Made by a program: the position numbers and the translations under genes
Source of the DNA: Elephas maximus indicus
Lineage: Eukaryota > Chordata > Mammalia > Proboscidea > Elephantidae
Length of the DNA stretch: 64,000 nt
Assembly (NCBI RefSeq): GCF_024166365.1
Contig: NC_064842.1
Location: forward strand, 20,121,001-20,185,000
Direction of reading: 5' to 3'
Notes under the pieces: model-generated
The model's database searches: none
Seen by the model: the letters and a program-made list of their open reading frames with translations, nothing else
What the model was told of the DNA's origin: nothing
Shown: positions 1-11,571 of the stretch, one piece after another
Position numbering within the stretch: the stretch's first letter is position 1
Layout: each line of letters starts with the position of its first letter

Positions 1-59
1 CCATTATACTGTGTTGGAAGCCCTGCTTTGTTTGGACCTGGACTGGATTCTAACATTTG

Positions 60-285
60 TTTAAGAGATTTTCTATCCTCTTCTTCAACCCCCACCACCC
101 AAACCCAGTTAAATGTCCCTGTCTGTACTCTCTACCTCCACACTCAGTGCACCATCATACAATTAACTGCTTAGATGAGTGTCTTGAGGGCAGGGTTTCT
201 GTTCACTTACGTTCCCCCATTGTAGATAGCCTACTGGAATAGAGCACATGTTAGATAAATGTTTGTAGAGTTAATTGATTATTGA
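60..285 (+). repeat. L2-like LINE 3' end
   Basis: The segment CTTGAGGGCAGGG...AATAGAGCACATG...GATAAATGTTTG follows the order of the L2 3' terminus. It is old and diverged. The remaining 286-744 shows no recognisable element apart from an (AG)n stretch near 730. Confidence 0.5.
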
Positions 286-744
286 ACTCCGAACAAACAG
301 CGATTATTTAGAAACTATGTTTGCTGGCGTCCATTTTGATTTTGATCCACGGATTCCCTCATGTAGGGACCGAATGGTCTGAAAGATAAGATAACAAAGC
401 TATTTCAGCACCTCTCAGGGGCTACCTTTGCAGCTGGATTTATTGCCCTCTTGGGTGAAATGCTGGCCCTCAACTTTGATGAGCTGTCAAGAACGGTGGT
501 TTTAGGTGTAAGCCTGTCTATTGCCCCACAGCTTGTTCTTTAAGTCAAAAGCAGCTCCTGGCTCTGCAATGGGAGATTACGAGGTGTTAACAGGACTTCT
601 GAGCCTCCAAGGAGGTGGGGCAGGGGAGGATAAGAGAAACAGGGAGCAACCTACTCCCAATTTTAAAATTAAAATAGTGGAATAAAGGAAGAAGCTTTAA
701 TCTATAAAAAATACAAAGTTTTAGTTAAAAAGAGAGAGAGAGCA

Positions 745-955
745 TTCTAGAGTAGTGGTTAACAGCACAGGCTTCAGAGTTAAACAAACCTGGTTCAAAT
801 TCTGATTCCTTATTTATTAGCTGCGTCATATAGGACAAGTTACCAATATTTCTAAGCCTCAGTTTCCTCATCTATAAAATGGTACTGATAATGCTCACCT
901 CATGTGGCTGCTATGAGAATTAAATCAGACATGTGTGTAAAGTATTTAGAATTTT
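745..955 (+). repeat. MIR SINE
   Basis: The tRNA-like head (AGTGGTTAACAGCACAGGCT), the core GCCTCAGTTTCCTCATCTAT and ATGAGAATTAAAT are all present, so the copy is nearly full length. Confidence 0.8.
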
Positions 956-956
956 A

Positions 957-1162
957 ACAACCAGTTGCTGTCTAGCTGACTCCAACTCATGACAACCCCA
1001 TGTGTGTCAGAGTAGAACCATGCTCCATAGGGTTTTCAATGGCTGATTTTCCAGAAGTAGATAGCCAGGTCTTTCTTCCAAGGCGCCTCTGGGTAGACTC
1101 ATACCTCTATCCTTTCAGTTAGCAGTTAAGCATGTTAACCACTTGCACCACTCAGGGACTCC
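957..1162 (-). repeat. AfroSINE copy 1
   Basis: A diverged full-length copy, tail first on the + strand (CCAGTTGCTGTC) and ending at the head CTCAGGGACTCC. It is followed by a second copy in the same orientation after only 18 bp. Confidence 0.85.
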
Positions 1163-1180
1163 AGAATATTTAGGATACCA

Positions 1181-1387
1181 AAAAAAAAAAAGCCCATTTC
1201 TGTTGAGTCAATTCCTACTTACAGTGACTCTATGGGACAGAGTAGAACTGCCCCATAGTGTTTCCAAGGCTGTAGTCTTTATGGATGTAGACTGCCACAT
1301 CTTTCTCCCATGGAGCAGATGGTGGGTTTGAACTGCAGACCTTTTGGTTGACAACCAAGAGCTTAACCACTGCACCACCAGGGCTCC
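1181..1387 (-). repeat. AfroSINE copy 2
   Basis: Starts with a run of 11 A then GCCCATTTCTGTTGAG, and ends at the head CACCACCAGGGCTCC. It carries a central insertion (about 1270-1300) relative to the short form. Confidence 0.88.
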
Positions 1388-1463
1388 ATTACGGCTCCGT
1401 TACATAGCAAAGGCTCAATAAAAAGCAGTTGCTATTCAAATAGGTCAAGTTCATTCCTTACTT

Positions 1464-1512
1464 GACAAAGATTTATTGAGCACTCACTATGTGCCTGGCA
1501 CTACACCATGCC
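1464..1512 (-). repeat. MIR/L2 3'-end fragment
   Basis: TTTATTGAGCACTCACTATGTG is the reverse of the MIR-type terminus. It is followed by the LTR-like block below. Confidence 0.45.
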
Positions 1513-1539
1513 CTCGAACATAGAGTAGGGTCTGTGCTC

Positions 1540-2068
1540 TCATAGAACTTTGTGAAAAGTTTTAAAAATAGGCACCAATTCTTCCCTGGGTCCACACCCT
1601 GGCCATGCCCTTTGAGTACCCTCCCACTTTGCCTCTGAGCTCAGCCGTGAACTTGCCTTCATCGGTGGGATGTCAGCCAGCATAATACAAGCAGAAGCTT
1701 GGAAAATGTTTGTGCCTTGGGCCTTGTCCTCTCTGGCTGCTCTTAGAACCCCTGTTCCCATGATCATGTAAAGAAGCCCAAGCTAGCCTGCTGGATGGAA
1801 GAGGCACAGGTCCCAACTGCCCCTGTGTCCCTGACCAACAACCATCAAGTGCTAAAATGTGAGTGAGGCCAACCCAGGATCAGTGCCTCCAGTCAGCCCA
1901 CGAGTGGCCCATAGACACATTGCAGATTCAGCAGAAATCAGCTGATCAAGTCTAGCCCAGAAAGGCTACCTAGCCAACTTGCAGAATTGTGAACTAAATA
2001 AATGGTGGTGTTTTAAATCATTATGTTTTGGGATGGTTTCTTATACAGCTGAAGCTAACTGATACAAC
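1540..2068 (+). repeat. MaLR-type LTR fragment (MLT1-like)
   Basis: The 3' part matches the ERVL-MaLR LTR end: AATAAATGGTGGTGTTTTAA..TTTTGGGATGGTTTCTTATACAGC..CTGATACA. The 5' limit is uncertain. Non-autonomous and non-coding. Confidence 0.5.
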
Positions 2069-2082
2069 CTGACAGCCTAGCA

Positions 2083-2262
2083 CAGGGGTCAGCAAGCTTT
2101 TTCTGTAAAGGAGTAGATAGTAAATATTTTGACTCTGCAACCCACAAAGTCTTTGTTGAAACTCCTGAACTGTGCTGTTGTAGCCCTAATGGAGCCAATG
2201 ACAATCCGTAAATGAATAGTCATGGCTGGATTTGCCTGAGGACTGTAGTTTGCTGACCCCTG
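2083..2262 (+). mobile_element. hAT-Charlie MITE (MER3-like)
   Basis: It is 180 bp with terminal inverted repeats CAGGGGTCAGCAAGC and GTTTGCTGACCCCTG. It is flanked by an 8-bp target duplication with one mismatch (GCCTAGCA at 2075-2082, GGCTAGCA at 2263-2270). The family name is from memory. Confidence 0.85.
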
Positions 2263-2483
2263 GGCTAGCATAAGAAACAGGCATTACTCAAATAATCGTA
2301 AAAAGAAATGTGTCCATATACATTGCAATAGCTGCTGTGCAGCCAAGGTTCTTCTTGCTACTGGAAAGAATAATCAAAGAACCTGTCCCAGGCTTGGAAG
2401 TCAGATCAACTGCCTTCATTAGGCTTTCCCAGAAGCAGACCCTGAGATAAGGATTTGAGTCCAAGTTGCCTATTTGGGGAGGT

Positions 2484-2670
2484 CACTGGGTGACATAAAT
2501 GGTTTGTGCTTGGCTACTAACCTGAAGGTTGGTGTTTTGAGCTCACCCAGTAGTGCCTTGGAAAAAAAGGCCTGGCGATCTGCTTCTGTAAAGATGACAG
2601 CCAAGAAAACCCAATGGAGCAGTTCTATTCTGTAGCACATGGGGCCGCCATGAGTCGGAATAGGTTTGAT
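2484..2670 (+). repeat. AfroSINE copy 3
   Basis: CTGGGTGACATAAATGG (head), AAGGCCTGGCGATCTGCTTC and CCATGAGTCGGAATAGG (tail side). It carries the AAAAAGGCCTGG(C/T)GATCT block typical of one subfamily. Confidence 0.85.
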
Positions 2671-2767
2671 TTTTTGGGGAGTGGGAGCTATTTCGGAGGT
2701 GACTCCAGAAAGCACTGGTAGGAGAGTAGCATGGATTTAGTTGAATGAGCAGGTTATCCCATGAGAA

Positions 2768-2826
2768 AAACCCAAACCAAACCCACTGCCGTCGAGTCTA
2801 TTCCAACCCATAGCGACCCTATAGCA
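2768..2826 (-). repeat. AfroSINE fragment (copy 4)
   Basis: Only the tail-side 60 bp (CCAAACCCACTGCCGTCGAG...GCGACCCTATAG) are present; it is truncated at 2826. Confidence 0.8.
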
Positions 2827-3596
2827 AGAAAGGGTAATTCACTGGGACCCCTGGGAGGTGGTCGGGTCACCGAGGAGTGAGGAATTGGGTCATTTATTCT
2901 GGAATTGGCATCCATCATTATTTGAGGGCTGCTCCTGGGCGTGTTAATTCTCCACTGCTCTGGCCTGTCCCCACGCATCCTGCAGCCAGAGAGAGCACTC
3001 AGGCAGAGAGTAGCAGCTTGCCATAAGAAGCTGTCGGCAGGTTCAGAACTGAGAGTGAGGAGAGCCAAGGGATGTGGGGGTGGGGCACCGCCAGCTTCTG
3101 CCAAAGAAGGCTTCCCTATGGAAGTAACAGTGGGCTGGAAAGCTAAAGGATGGGTAGGAGTTGAGAGGTGGGAGAAGCCACAGCCGAGCCCCAGGTGTGG
3201 AGGAGGCTGCGTAGGAAGGAGGATACATGGAAAAGTGAAGAAAAGAGGGTCTGGGACTAAGTGCTGAGGCAAACCTGCATCTAAGGTATGATGGCCCTGG
3301 AAGGATCAACCATAGAGATGGGAGTAAGACTAGGAGTACATGCTAGGCACCACTGGGAAAGCAGCGCTTTGAGAAGGGGGTGATCATCATAAATAAAACA
3401 AAGACCTGAAAGTGTTCAATGGGTTTAGAAACATGGGCATCACGTTCTTACAAAGAGCTATTTCTGTGGAGAAATGGAAAATAACAAGAGTGAATAAGAG
3501 ATGAGGAAATGGTGATAGTGAGCATTCAACTCTATCTGGATGCTGGGTGGTGAAAGGGAAGAAGTAGACAGAGGCATATCTATGCCTCTATCTACA
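2827..3596. other. Intergenic, nothing recognised
   Basis: Open frames of up to 172 codons on the two strands here show no domain and lack support. Base composition is moderately GC-rich from 2900 to 3250. I see no identifiable repeat. Confidence 0.5.
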
Positions 3597-4013
3597 TATG
3601 GGTATTATGATTAAATTGGGTCCCCCCAGATACGTGTTGGAATCCTAACCCTTATACCTGTGAATGTGATCCTGTTTGGAAATATGGTTTTCTTTGTTGT
3701 ATTAGTTGGATCATACCTGATTAGGGTGGGTTCTAAATCTAATCACTTCAGAGTTATAAAAAGAGCAGATTAGACCCAGACATACGCACACACGGGGGAA
3801 GGCAGACGCCTTGTGAGGATTGTCTACAAGCAAAGAACGCCAAGGATTGCTGGCAGATACCTGAAATTAGGAGAGAGGCTTACGAAAGGAATCAACCTGG
3901 CCAAGACCCTGATTTGGACTTTTAGTCTCCAGAACTGTGGGAAAATAAATTTCTGTTCTTTAAAACCACCCAGTTGTGGTTTTTCTGTTACAGCAGCACT
4001 AGAAAACTAAGTC
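3597..4013 (+). repeat. MaLR LTR (MLT1-like), nearly complete
   Basis: Order of landmarks: TTAAATTGGGTCCCCCC, ATGTGATCCTGTTTGGAAATA, GGATTGCTGGCAG, CTCCAGAACTGTG, AATAAATTTCTGTT, ACAGCAGCACTAGAAAACTAA. These follow the MLT1-type consensus. The TATA-like TTATAAAAAG near 3754 belongs to the LTR promoter. No viral genes accompany it. Confidence 0.65.
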
Positions 4014-4429
4014 AATGGTTTGAGGAATGATCTTCTTAAGATGGTGGAGACTGAGCATGTCAGTGGGAAGGATCTAGTTTTGAGGGAGATACCCAATACG
4101 TAGGCGACAGGGAGACAGGAGAGGTTGGGTTCCTGGACCTGGCTTCTCCGTTGTAAGAGGAGTGAAGGGGTGGGGGGAGTACAGACCCCTGGATTTCCTC
4201 CTCTGTGCTTTATGGCCTATTCTTTCCACCAAAAGGCCCATTTGCCAGTCTTATAATAATCCACTTGGGAATAACTACCAACTTATCTGCCCCCAGGGAG
4301 AGCTGTTGCTCAACATTTTCCTAGTATTTCCCTTTCTTTTTTTCTGTGACTCTTTATCAATAAATGTCTTTGTGTCTACCAGGGCTCCTCTCTGAAAAGA
4401 TTGTGCTGTAAGGAGGAAGCATGAGTGTA

Positions 4430-4562
4430 GGGCTTCAGTAGATACATTTACTATTCTATGGATCTTGAAAACAGCCCCACGAGGAAGGCAGGACAGTATT
4501 CTTATCTTCACTTTACACAAGAGGGAACTGAGGCTCCAAGAAGATAAGATCACAGGGATGTA
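4430..4562 (-). repeat. MIR fragment
   Basis: CTTCACTTTACACAAGAGGGAACTGAGGCTC is the reverse of the conserved MIR core, with ACAGCCCCACGAGG upstream. Confidence 0.6.
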
Positions 4563-4879
4563 AACCCACACCCATGAACACTTTGAATATTGAACCTTGG
4601 ATATTTTTCTCCTGCAACAAGCTGCATCTCTCAATGCGATATTCAGTTTGGTTTAGAAGTGACATCAGAACAGGAATATTCTGGTTTCCAGAAGAAAATT
4701 GGTCATACTCTCCCCCAGCCCGTGTCAAGATTTGTAGAATAACAGGGAAGATTTATGGCCTTGCTCTCCCATGAATGATAAAGGGAGCTAGTGTTTGGGG
4801 AACCAAATTTGTCTCCTTTAAGGAGGTCACACAACCAAATGACGCACAAGAAACATCTTTCCATCACCTTAGAGCATTA

Positions 4880-4940
4880 TCTGTTCAGCAAATATTTGCT
4901 GAGCTCCTACTATGTGCCAGGAATTGTTCTCGGTCTGAAG
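4880..4940 (-). repeat. MIR/L2-type 3'-end fragment
   Basis: AATATTTGCTGAGCTCCTACTATGTGCCAGG matches the reverse of the shared terminal motif. The rest of 4563-5160 shows nothing recognisable. Confidence 0.45.
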
Positions 4941-5194
4941 GATAAAAATGAGTTGGACCCCCAACCCCTGTTTCCCAAGGACCTCAGGATCTAGGGAAGG
5001 TGGACACACAGGTGAGGCTCATAGTGTGGGCAGGCTACCCTGGTCCCGTGAGCTGGAAGCCCTAGGAGGGCATGCATTTGGCAAAGGATGATGCCTCAAG
5101 AAAATTCGTAGGACATAGAATCAGTGAGAAACGAGAGAAGAGAGGGGAGGGGGGCCCAAGAAAAGAAGAAGAGAGAAAAGGCTGGGAAGGTAAT

Positions 5195-5345
5195 AATAAT
5201 AGCAATAATAAAGAATATTTATGTGACATTTACAGTTTGCAAAGCACTTTTACATCATTTTTTTTCATTTAATCTTCACAACAGCCCTTTGAAAAGTAAA
5301 CAGAAAAGCACTTTCCCCCACACTGGTAGCTCTGGGAAATGAGCC
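5195..5345 (-). repeat. MIR fragment
   Basis: AATAATAATAGCAATAATAAAG, then CATTTAATCTTCACAACAGCCC, the reverse of the MIR 3' half. 5346-6020 has no clear element beyond a weak ancient-repeat match at 5785-5950. Confidence 0.5.
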
Positions 5346-6021
5346 TTCCCTAAGCAACAATTTATTCAACACGAATAAAGTAAGAAATCTACCCATATTA
5401 TACTACATATTCATTAGACTCGTCTTCCTGGATTGCGTTTGACAGCTTTCGCCTAGTTTAGGGATACTCTAATTTATCATGTTTAGCCCAAGCAGCATTT
5501 CATTTCACAGACTTTCTTGTCTTAAAGGTTCCCAGGGCCACCAGCTGAACTCCAAAAGTTGGTTTCAGTCTCTTGTCCTGACCTCCCCACATTCTGCTTC
5601 CTCAGTCAAGGGTGTGTTATCTGCTGCGACACAGCTGCAGAGCTTCCTGTTCTTTTGTTATGTGATCACCCACGTGGGCACCAAGAATTGACAGCTTCAA
5701 CTGGAAAACTCATTTAGGTGAAGCTCTAAGCAAGTCTCCTAACACTGACCTTCCTCCTTAATGATGTGCATACCGCGGTTCATTCAACCATCCATTCATT
5801 CAATAAGCAAGACATACTGATAGAGCCTGTATAAGACTCAGAAATATCAAGACACGCTCAAGGTGCTTGGCGTCTAATAGGAAAGATGAGCATACGCATA
5901 ACTAACAGGTAGGTGATAGTGCTAAGTGCAAAACCGGAGCTAGGGACACAAATTCCTTTATTTCTTCAGCAATCCCATATTACGCTCAAATCATGGGACA
6001 GGAACTGTGCTAAGTTCTCTT

Positions 6022-6408
6022 CCATGTTGCCGTCGAGTCAGCTCTGACTCATGGCAACGCCATGTACAACAGAATGAAACGTCGCCCCGTCCTGTGCCAT
6101 CTTCACCACCACCGGTATGTTCGAGCCCATTGTTGTGACCACAGTGTGTTTTGGGTGACTTCCAACTTGTGGGGCTCACCGTCCAGCATTATATCAGACA
6201 ATATTCTGTTGTGATCCATAGGGTTTTCATTGGTTTATTTTCAGAAGTAGATCACCAGGCCGTTCTGCCTCGTCTGTCTGAGGCTGGACTCTCCACTGAA
6301 ACCTGTCCACCATGGGTGACCCTGTTAATAATACCAGCGGCATAGCTTCCAGCATCATAGCAACATGCAAGCCACCACAGTGCAATAAGCTGACAGAGGG
6401 GTGGCCAT
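6022..6408 (-). repeat. Long AfroSINE variant (copy 5)
   Basis: About 387 bp. The SINE tail (GCCGTCGAGTCAGC) is followed by ACAACAGAATGAAACG...GAGCCCATTGTTG, then the shared GTGATCCATAGGG block. The 3' half on the + strand (CCATGGGTGACCCTG...GCATAGCTTCCAGCATCATAGC) is absent from the short form. The same layout recurs at 11650, 55826 and 56533. Confidence 0.8.
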
Positions 6409-6417
6409 CTCTCCCAT

Positions 6418-6502
6418 ATGCTACCTGATTTAATCTTTATAACATAGAGGTAGATGCTCTCAGCCCCATTTTACAGATGAGGAAGCCAAGGCTCATCTTA
6501 CT
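6418..6502 (-). repeat. MIR fragment
   Basis: GATTTAATCTTTATAACATAG and CCCCATTTTACAGATGAGGAA are in MIR reverse order. Confidence 0.65.
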
Positions 6503-6679
6503 TCTTTCCAGTTAGAGATACTTCATGGAAGAAGCTTTTTATTTGTTTGTTTTGGGCTTTGTTTGCTTGTTTTTGATTTGTTTGTTTATTGTTGTTGTAA
6601 AAGCTTGAAGTTTGGATAAGATTTTTGCATTTGAATAGAACAGTATTTTTTTTATGCTTTCCAGAATGTTAAGCACGCT

Positions 6680-6905
6680 GCTTTTTTTTTTTTTTTTAAT
6701 TGTGGTGAGTATAGATAACAAACCACTTGCCATTTAAATGTTTTTTACATGTAGAATTCCGTGACATTAATTTCCAAAATTTCCGTCCCCCCTAATTAAA
6801 GCTTAGGAGCCCCCAGGTAATGACTCCATCTTTCCCGCTCCCTCCCGCCCCTGGTGACCACTAAGAGACTTGGTCCCTGTGTATTTGCCTAGTCTGGACA
6901 TTCTG
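6680..6905 (-). repeat. L1 3' UTR fragment (L1M-type)
   Basis: After a T-run, AATTGTGGTGAGTATAGATAAC...CACTTGCCATTTAA...CCTGGTGACCACTAAG...ATTTGCCTAGTCTGGACATT follows the reverse of the old L1M 3' UTR. A related piece lies at 11850-12058. Confidence 0.6.
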
Positions 6906-7690
6906 GAGGAGACTGTAACATGAAGCTAATGAAGCTTAAGCCTCAGCCTCCCCAGCTCATACTGGTCCCTCTCAAGCCCCTGGGAGGGGCCCTAGCAATG
7001 TGCACAAGACCTCAAACGTTTTTTGCAAAATTTGCCAAAGTCATACACTTTGGCATTCTTTTTCTTAAAGATGTTGCCTAAATTGTGTGCACTTCAGGTC
7101 CCACAAAATCTGAATATGCCTCTGCATTTAAAGAAGGAACAGAGGGCATGGGAAAAAGAGGAAACAGAGGTACAAATGCAGCCAAGAGGAGAAAGGTGGA
7201 CATCTGAGGGAAGGCGTGCACCCCATTTGCACAGAAGAAATTCAAGGCAAGGCTAGAAGGATGAGATGATCACTTCCCCCAGCTCCTTGGCTAAAGTTCA
7301 GGCTAATCTACATCGGCCCCCTCCTTGCTTCCTTCTCTTGGCCTCCAGGGCAAATCTTCCCAACCAGGCTGGGATTCTCCCCCTCCCCAGTCTTCTCTAT
7401 CCATCATCCCGCCTCCCTCCTGTATTTTCACCTCTTCCTGGTCTACTGGACCCTTCCCAATCCTTGCGTGATTTCCCTACTGAAAGGGAAAGAAGAAAGA
7501 ATGAGAGAGAGGGAGAGAGGGAGGGCAGGTGACAGGGAGAGAGAGAGAGGAGGAGGAAGAAGAGGAGGAGGTAAGGAAAGGAGGGAGGGAAGGAAAGAAA
7601 AAAAAAAGTCTCTTTTGGAGAGTTTTCCTCCACAGACTCAGCCCTTTCTCATTCTCCCCCATTCTTGGCCTAAGTTCTAGACAGAGGTTG
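6906..7690. other. Intergenic with purine-rich simple repeat
   Basis: 7487-7605 is an almost pure A/G tract ((GA)n, (GGA)n, (GGAA)n) ending in AAAAAAAA. The open frames across it are low-complexity artefacts. No other element is seen. Confidence 0.6.
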
Positions 7691-7694
7691 TCCT

Positions 7695-9228
7695 CACTTG
7701 CAGTTTCCATTTACTTATCTCCAATCACTTCTCAGCCCACTGCAACCCAACCTGACCCCCGCCCTCCCCCTCCCACCCCCCAGATCTGCTGAAACTGCCC
7801 CTACCAAGGTCCTCAGCAACCTCTTGTTCAGGACAACCAAGGGATTCTTTTTCCATCCTTGTTTTACTCCGTGTCTGGACTTCTATAGCCCACTTCCCAT
7901 TCCCCGGGTTTTCATCAGACCTCAGTGGCTCTTCGCACTCACCCTCTTTGCAGCACCCCCCCCCGCCCACACCCCGCCCTTCAGCACTGATGTTGCTCAG
8001 AGTTTTGTCTTATGCTCTCTGCTTTTCTCAATTGCAGTAACTATTGCTCCTTGCATGTCTCACAGGCACCTGAATGTCCAAACCTGAGCTCTCCTTCTCC
8101 CCATCCTTACCCCTACTCCAACCTGCTCTTCCTGGGTTCCCCCTCACAGGAAATGGCACTGTCACCCACATGGCTGCCCAAGCCAGAAACCTGCTGGATG
8201 AACTTGTCTCCTCCCTCCTTTCTCACCCAATACACCAAATAATTGCCAAGACCTGGCCACTCACAATTTTAAATATTTGTTGCATCTGTCCACATCTTTC
8301 CATCCCTCCCCATGCCACAATCACCTCTTGCCTAGACCACTGAAAGTGCTTCCTAACTACTCTCCTTGCCTCTCTTCTTCCTTTTCTCCAACCATTTCTC
8401 CAAACTGCAGATAGAATGTCCTTTCTAAAATGCAAATCTCTTCATAGTACCCTTCTGCTTAAACCTGCTAATGGCCTCCCATTAGCAAACATGAGGGAAA
8501 CCCTCAGTGAGATGATTTGATACACTTAAAACTTTTAATGGCCTTTTCACTGTCCTGGACGCTCTCCATTTCTCTGTCCACCCCACACCCACCCCACCTT
8601 GGGCCTGACCAGAAATGAGGGAGACCCTCAGTGAGATGGATTGACACAAGCCGCAACAATGGACTCAAATGTACCAGAGATCGTGGAGGTGATGCAGGAC
8701 CAGCAATGATCCCTTCTCTTATACACAAGGGCACATGAGTTGGACCCAATTCAACGGCAACTAGCAATGACACCCTCAGGATTAAGTCTAAACTCCCTGA
8801 GAGGTTTTTTAAGCCTTTCGTGATCTGGGCCCACTCACTTCTGTTGTCACTTTCCTCTCACAGGTGACAGCCATGTTGAACTGCTCTGGCAATGGTCCAT
8901 GTTCTCTTCCCTCTGGGCTTTTTCACTATCCTGGACCCTGTCCACTCCACACTTACCCCTTTACCTACGTCCCTCCTCTGCCTTCTTTAGGTGACTTCAA
9001 GTGATGTTAGACAAGTCACACCTTCCAGGAAGCCTTGCCTGATATCCTGGGACTGGATGAGGGACACCAGCCATGCACTTCCACAGCACCTGACTGTGCT
9101 GCCCACTAGACTGTAACGTCCTTGAGAGAAGGTACCAAGACTTTGCTTCTCATCATTGTATTCACAATGGTAAGCCCAACGCCTGGCACATAGAGGAAAT
9201 CAGTGGATTTGTATTGAATAAGTGATGT
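7695..9228 (+). repeat. L2-like LINE, 3' region, interrupted by a SINE
   Basis: Pyrimidine-rich text with the L2 order: TCTTGCCTAGACCACTG, TTTCTAAAATGCAAATCTC, CTGCTTAAACCTGCTAATGGCCTCCCATT, then GGATTAAGTCTAAACTCC, TTCCAGGAAGCCTTGCCTGAT and CCTGGCACATAGAGG. AfroSINE sequence (8611-8770) splits it. The frames seen here are not coding. Confidence 0.6.
8611..8770 (+). repeat. Long AfroSINE variant, 3' half (copy 6)
   Basis: Shares ACCCTCAGTGAGATGGATTGA, CAACAATGGACTCAA and the degraded tail ATGAGTTGGACCCAATTCAACGGCAAC with the long form. A second copy of its first 33 bp lies at 8488-8522. Confidence 0.7.
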
Positions 9229-9395
9229 ATGAAGAGTGGGATGAGACTAATCACCATGTGCATTCAGTGGGGATTGGTGTTTCATCCTGTGTGTGAAATG
9301 CAGCCTCTGCAGGACTGGGGAGCACAGGAGCGACTTCAGCTGGCCTGAGCTTTAGATGGTTTGCTCAGGTGGAAAGTAGTTGGTGGCTTGAGTAA

Positions 9396-9598
9396 AAAGG
9401 ATGGTTGCTGTCAAGTCATCCCTGACTCATGGTGATCCCATGTGTGTCAGAGAACTGCTCCATAGGGTTTTTAATGGCTGATTTTTCAGAAGTAGATCAC
9501 CAGGCCTTTCTTCCAAGGTGCCTATGGATGGACTCCAGCCCCCAGCCTTTCAGTTAGCAGACCAGTACATTAGCTGCTTGCACTATCCAGTGGTGAAC
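9396..9598 (-). repeat. AfroSINE copy 7
   Basis: GGTTGCTGTCAAGTCATCCCTGACTCATGG, GAAGTAGATCACCAGGCC and CAGTTAGCAGACC, with a degraded head (CACTATCCAGTGGTGAAC). Confidence 0.85.
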
Positions 9599-9776
9599 CC
9601 TAAAGCAGGAAACCCAGTTAGGAGGCTCTTGCCAATGTCCAGGCAGGAGGTAACGAGACCTCCACACTGAGACACCAAGGTGTGGACCCCAGAGGAGGGA
9701 GAAACATTGAGGAAATCACATTGACAGAGCCCCTCAATTGATTAGATTGGCATTGGGGGAAGTGGGGATGTGGGTA

Positions 9777-9975
9777 CAAAACGAAACGGTTGCCATCAAG
9801 TCAATTCTAATTTATGGCCACCCCATGTGTGACAGAGTAGGCTGTGCTCCTTAGGGTTTCAAAGCTGCGACCCTTAGGAAGCAGATTACCAGGACTTTCT
9901 TCTCTGGGTGAATTCCAACAGCCAACCTTTTGGTTAGCAGCCAAGCGCTTAACTGTTTGCACCACCCAGGAACTC
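9777..9975 (-). repeat. AfroSINE copy 8
   Basis: GGTTGCCATCAAGTCAATTC to the head TTGCACCACCCAGGAACTC, full length, with the CTTTTGGTTAGCAGCCAAGC block. Confidence 0.88.
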
Positions 9976-11209
9976 AGGGATGTGAGTATAGGAGAGGAAA
10001 TGGCTGCTGGTGGCTCTGGAATGTAAATCGGGACGAACCAGGGGATGGTGATACCAGCATCTGACAGAGGGATGCCTCTTGCATAACATATACTCAGAAA
10101 CTTCCCAGGGACGCCCTCAGCTTCTGCATGGAGCATCTCTAGGGCCTGTTCTTTATCCTCTGAAGTTTCAGGGTCAGATATGCATGAATCTGCCCCAAAC
10201 CCTCCTTTGGAGACAGATATTTACATAGCATTGGTTTATAATTGTTGGTTTGGTTATTGTTTATCCCAGCAGAACTGTATTTCTTCACTTAGAAAGGACA
10301 TAACTCCAACCACACCAGCCCTTTAAAGAGTATCTGTGGCTGAGGATTTTGGTTGGGCTTTGTGAGGAAATCAAATCCCACTTCCCTGCAAATCAGTGCA
10401 ATTTGTTATACCAATCTGATACCAACGAAGGGAAATCAATCAGTGCTCCATAAAGGGACGTGCTACCCTCCCACGTGCATTGACATCAGCCAGGAGACCC
10501 ATGTCCAGTCTTTATTGGGGCCTCAGTCTGCATCTTCTGAGCTTGGCTGATCTCACCGGGTGGGCCTTCCTGGCATGACCAGCCCCCGCACTGAGTCACC
10601 TTATTAGCATAACCTGTCAGGTCAGATCTGGAGCCCTTAAGATAAAAGACAGTTTCAATCCCTGGGGAAATTCCAAGGCTTTAGAGGTTATCTGTCAGGA
10701 ATCAGAGACAAAAATCAAATTCTTTGAGTAAAGTTAACCTCATGGGCTTTTTACTTAGTTCTTCAACCTCTAAAACTCTCACAGCATCTTTCCTCAGCCC
10801 CCTCGGTGGAGCCGTCTCCTTGTTTGCCTTTCCTGGGCAGCCCAGTGTCAACCCTTCTGCCACAGCTGGCCGAAGGCTGGTAGTCACTACACTGGCCAGG
10901 GACCGGACCACCCTCAGGAGGCCTGGGAGTGTTGGGGTGGAATTGGCGAGCAGCTCACGTCTCCTGGGCTGCTCCCCACCAAAGGCAACCTTCAGGGCAT
11001 GAGGTTAATTTCCACATGATTTTTCATCATCAAGCATAGCCTCACTGGGTGCCCACGTTCAGCAGTTTCCCCTGGCTCGTCATTTCCGAAGCACTTATCC
11101 CTGCTGGACATGCTACTATTGATGAAAGCAGGAAGAAATGTTTTTGCTAAGTTGAATCAGACCGTGCTGGTACTCAGGGCATGAAGTAAGACACACAGAT
11201 AGATCTATG
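9976..11209. other. Intergenic, nothing recognised
   Basis: Mixed-composition single-copy DNA. The 92-codon + frame at 10724 has no recognisable domain and is not supported as a gene. Confidence 0.5.
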
Positions 11210-11214
11210 ATGGC

Positions 11215-11420
11215 CGCAGTTAAGAGTGTAGACCTGAAGCTCAGACCACCTGCTGGCAAATCCCAGTCTCAACTTCCTAGCGCTGTGATCCTGGACAAGT
11301 AATCTCACCTCACTACACCTCAGTTTCCTCATCTGTGAAATGGATAGAACAGAGGTAACTACACATGTACCCAAGTTTATGCCGTGCATTAGACGAATGA
11401 TCCACATGAGGGGCTTAGCA
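11215..11420 (+). repeat. MIR SINE
   Basis: AGTTAAGAGTGTAGACC, CTGTGATCCTGGACAAGTAA and CTCAGTTTCCTCATCTGTGA in MIR order. Confidence 0.75.
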
Positions 11421-11571
11421 TTCAGCCGGGAGCATTACACCCCTTAGGGAGTAAAACTTTTCAACCTACAGATTCCTTTGGTAGGGTACGTAATTCTAAC
11501 GGCTATCTGATTTCCATTGCAGGTTTTTCAGGTTCGCCACCCCCATGGGCAGTGGCTTCTTTCTCCTTCCC

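Noticed and set aside
2754-3272. 172-codon minus frame
   Set aside because: It includes part of an AfroSINE at one end and has no domain; overlapping frames on both strands point to composition.
7397-7792. Several E/R/K/S-rich frames around 7.4-7.8 kb
   Set aside because: They translate a purine microsatellite in different frames.
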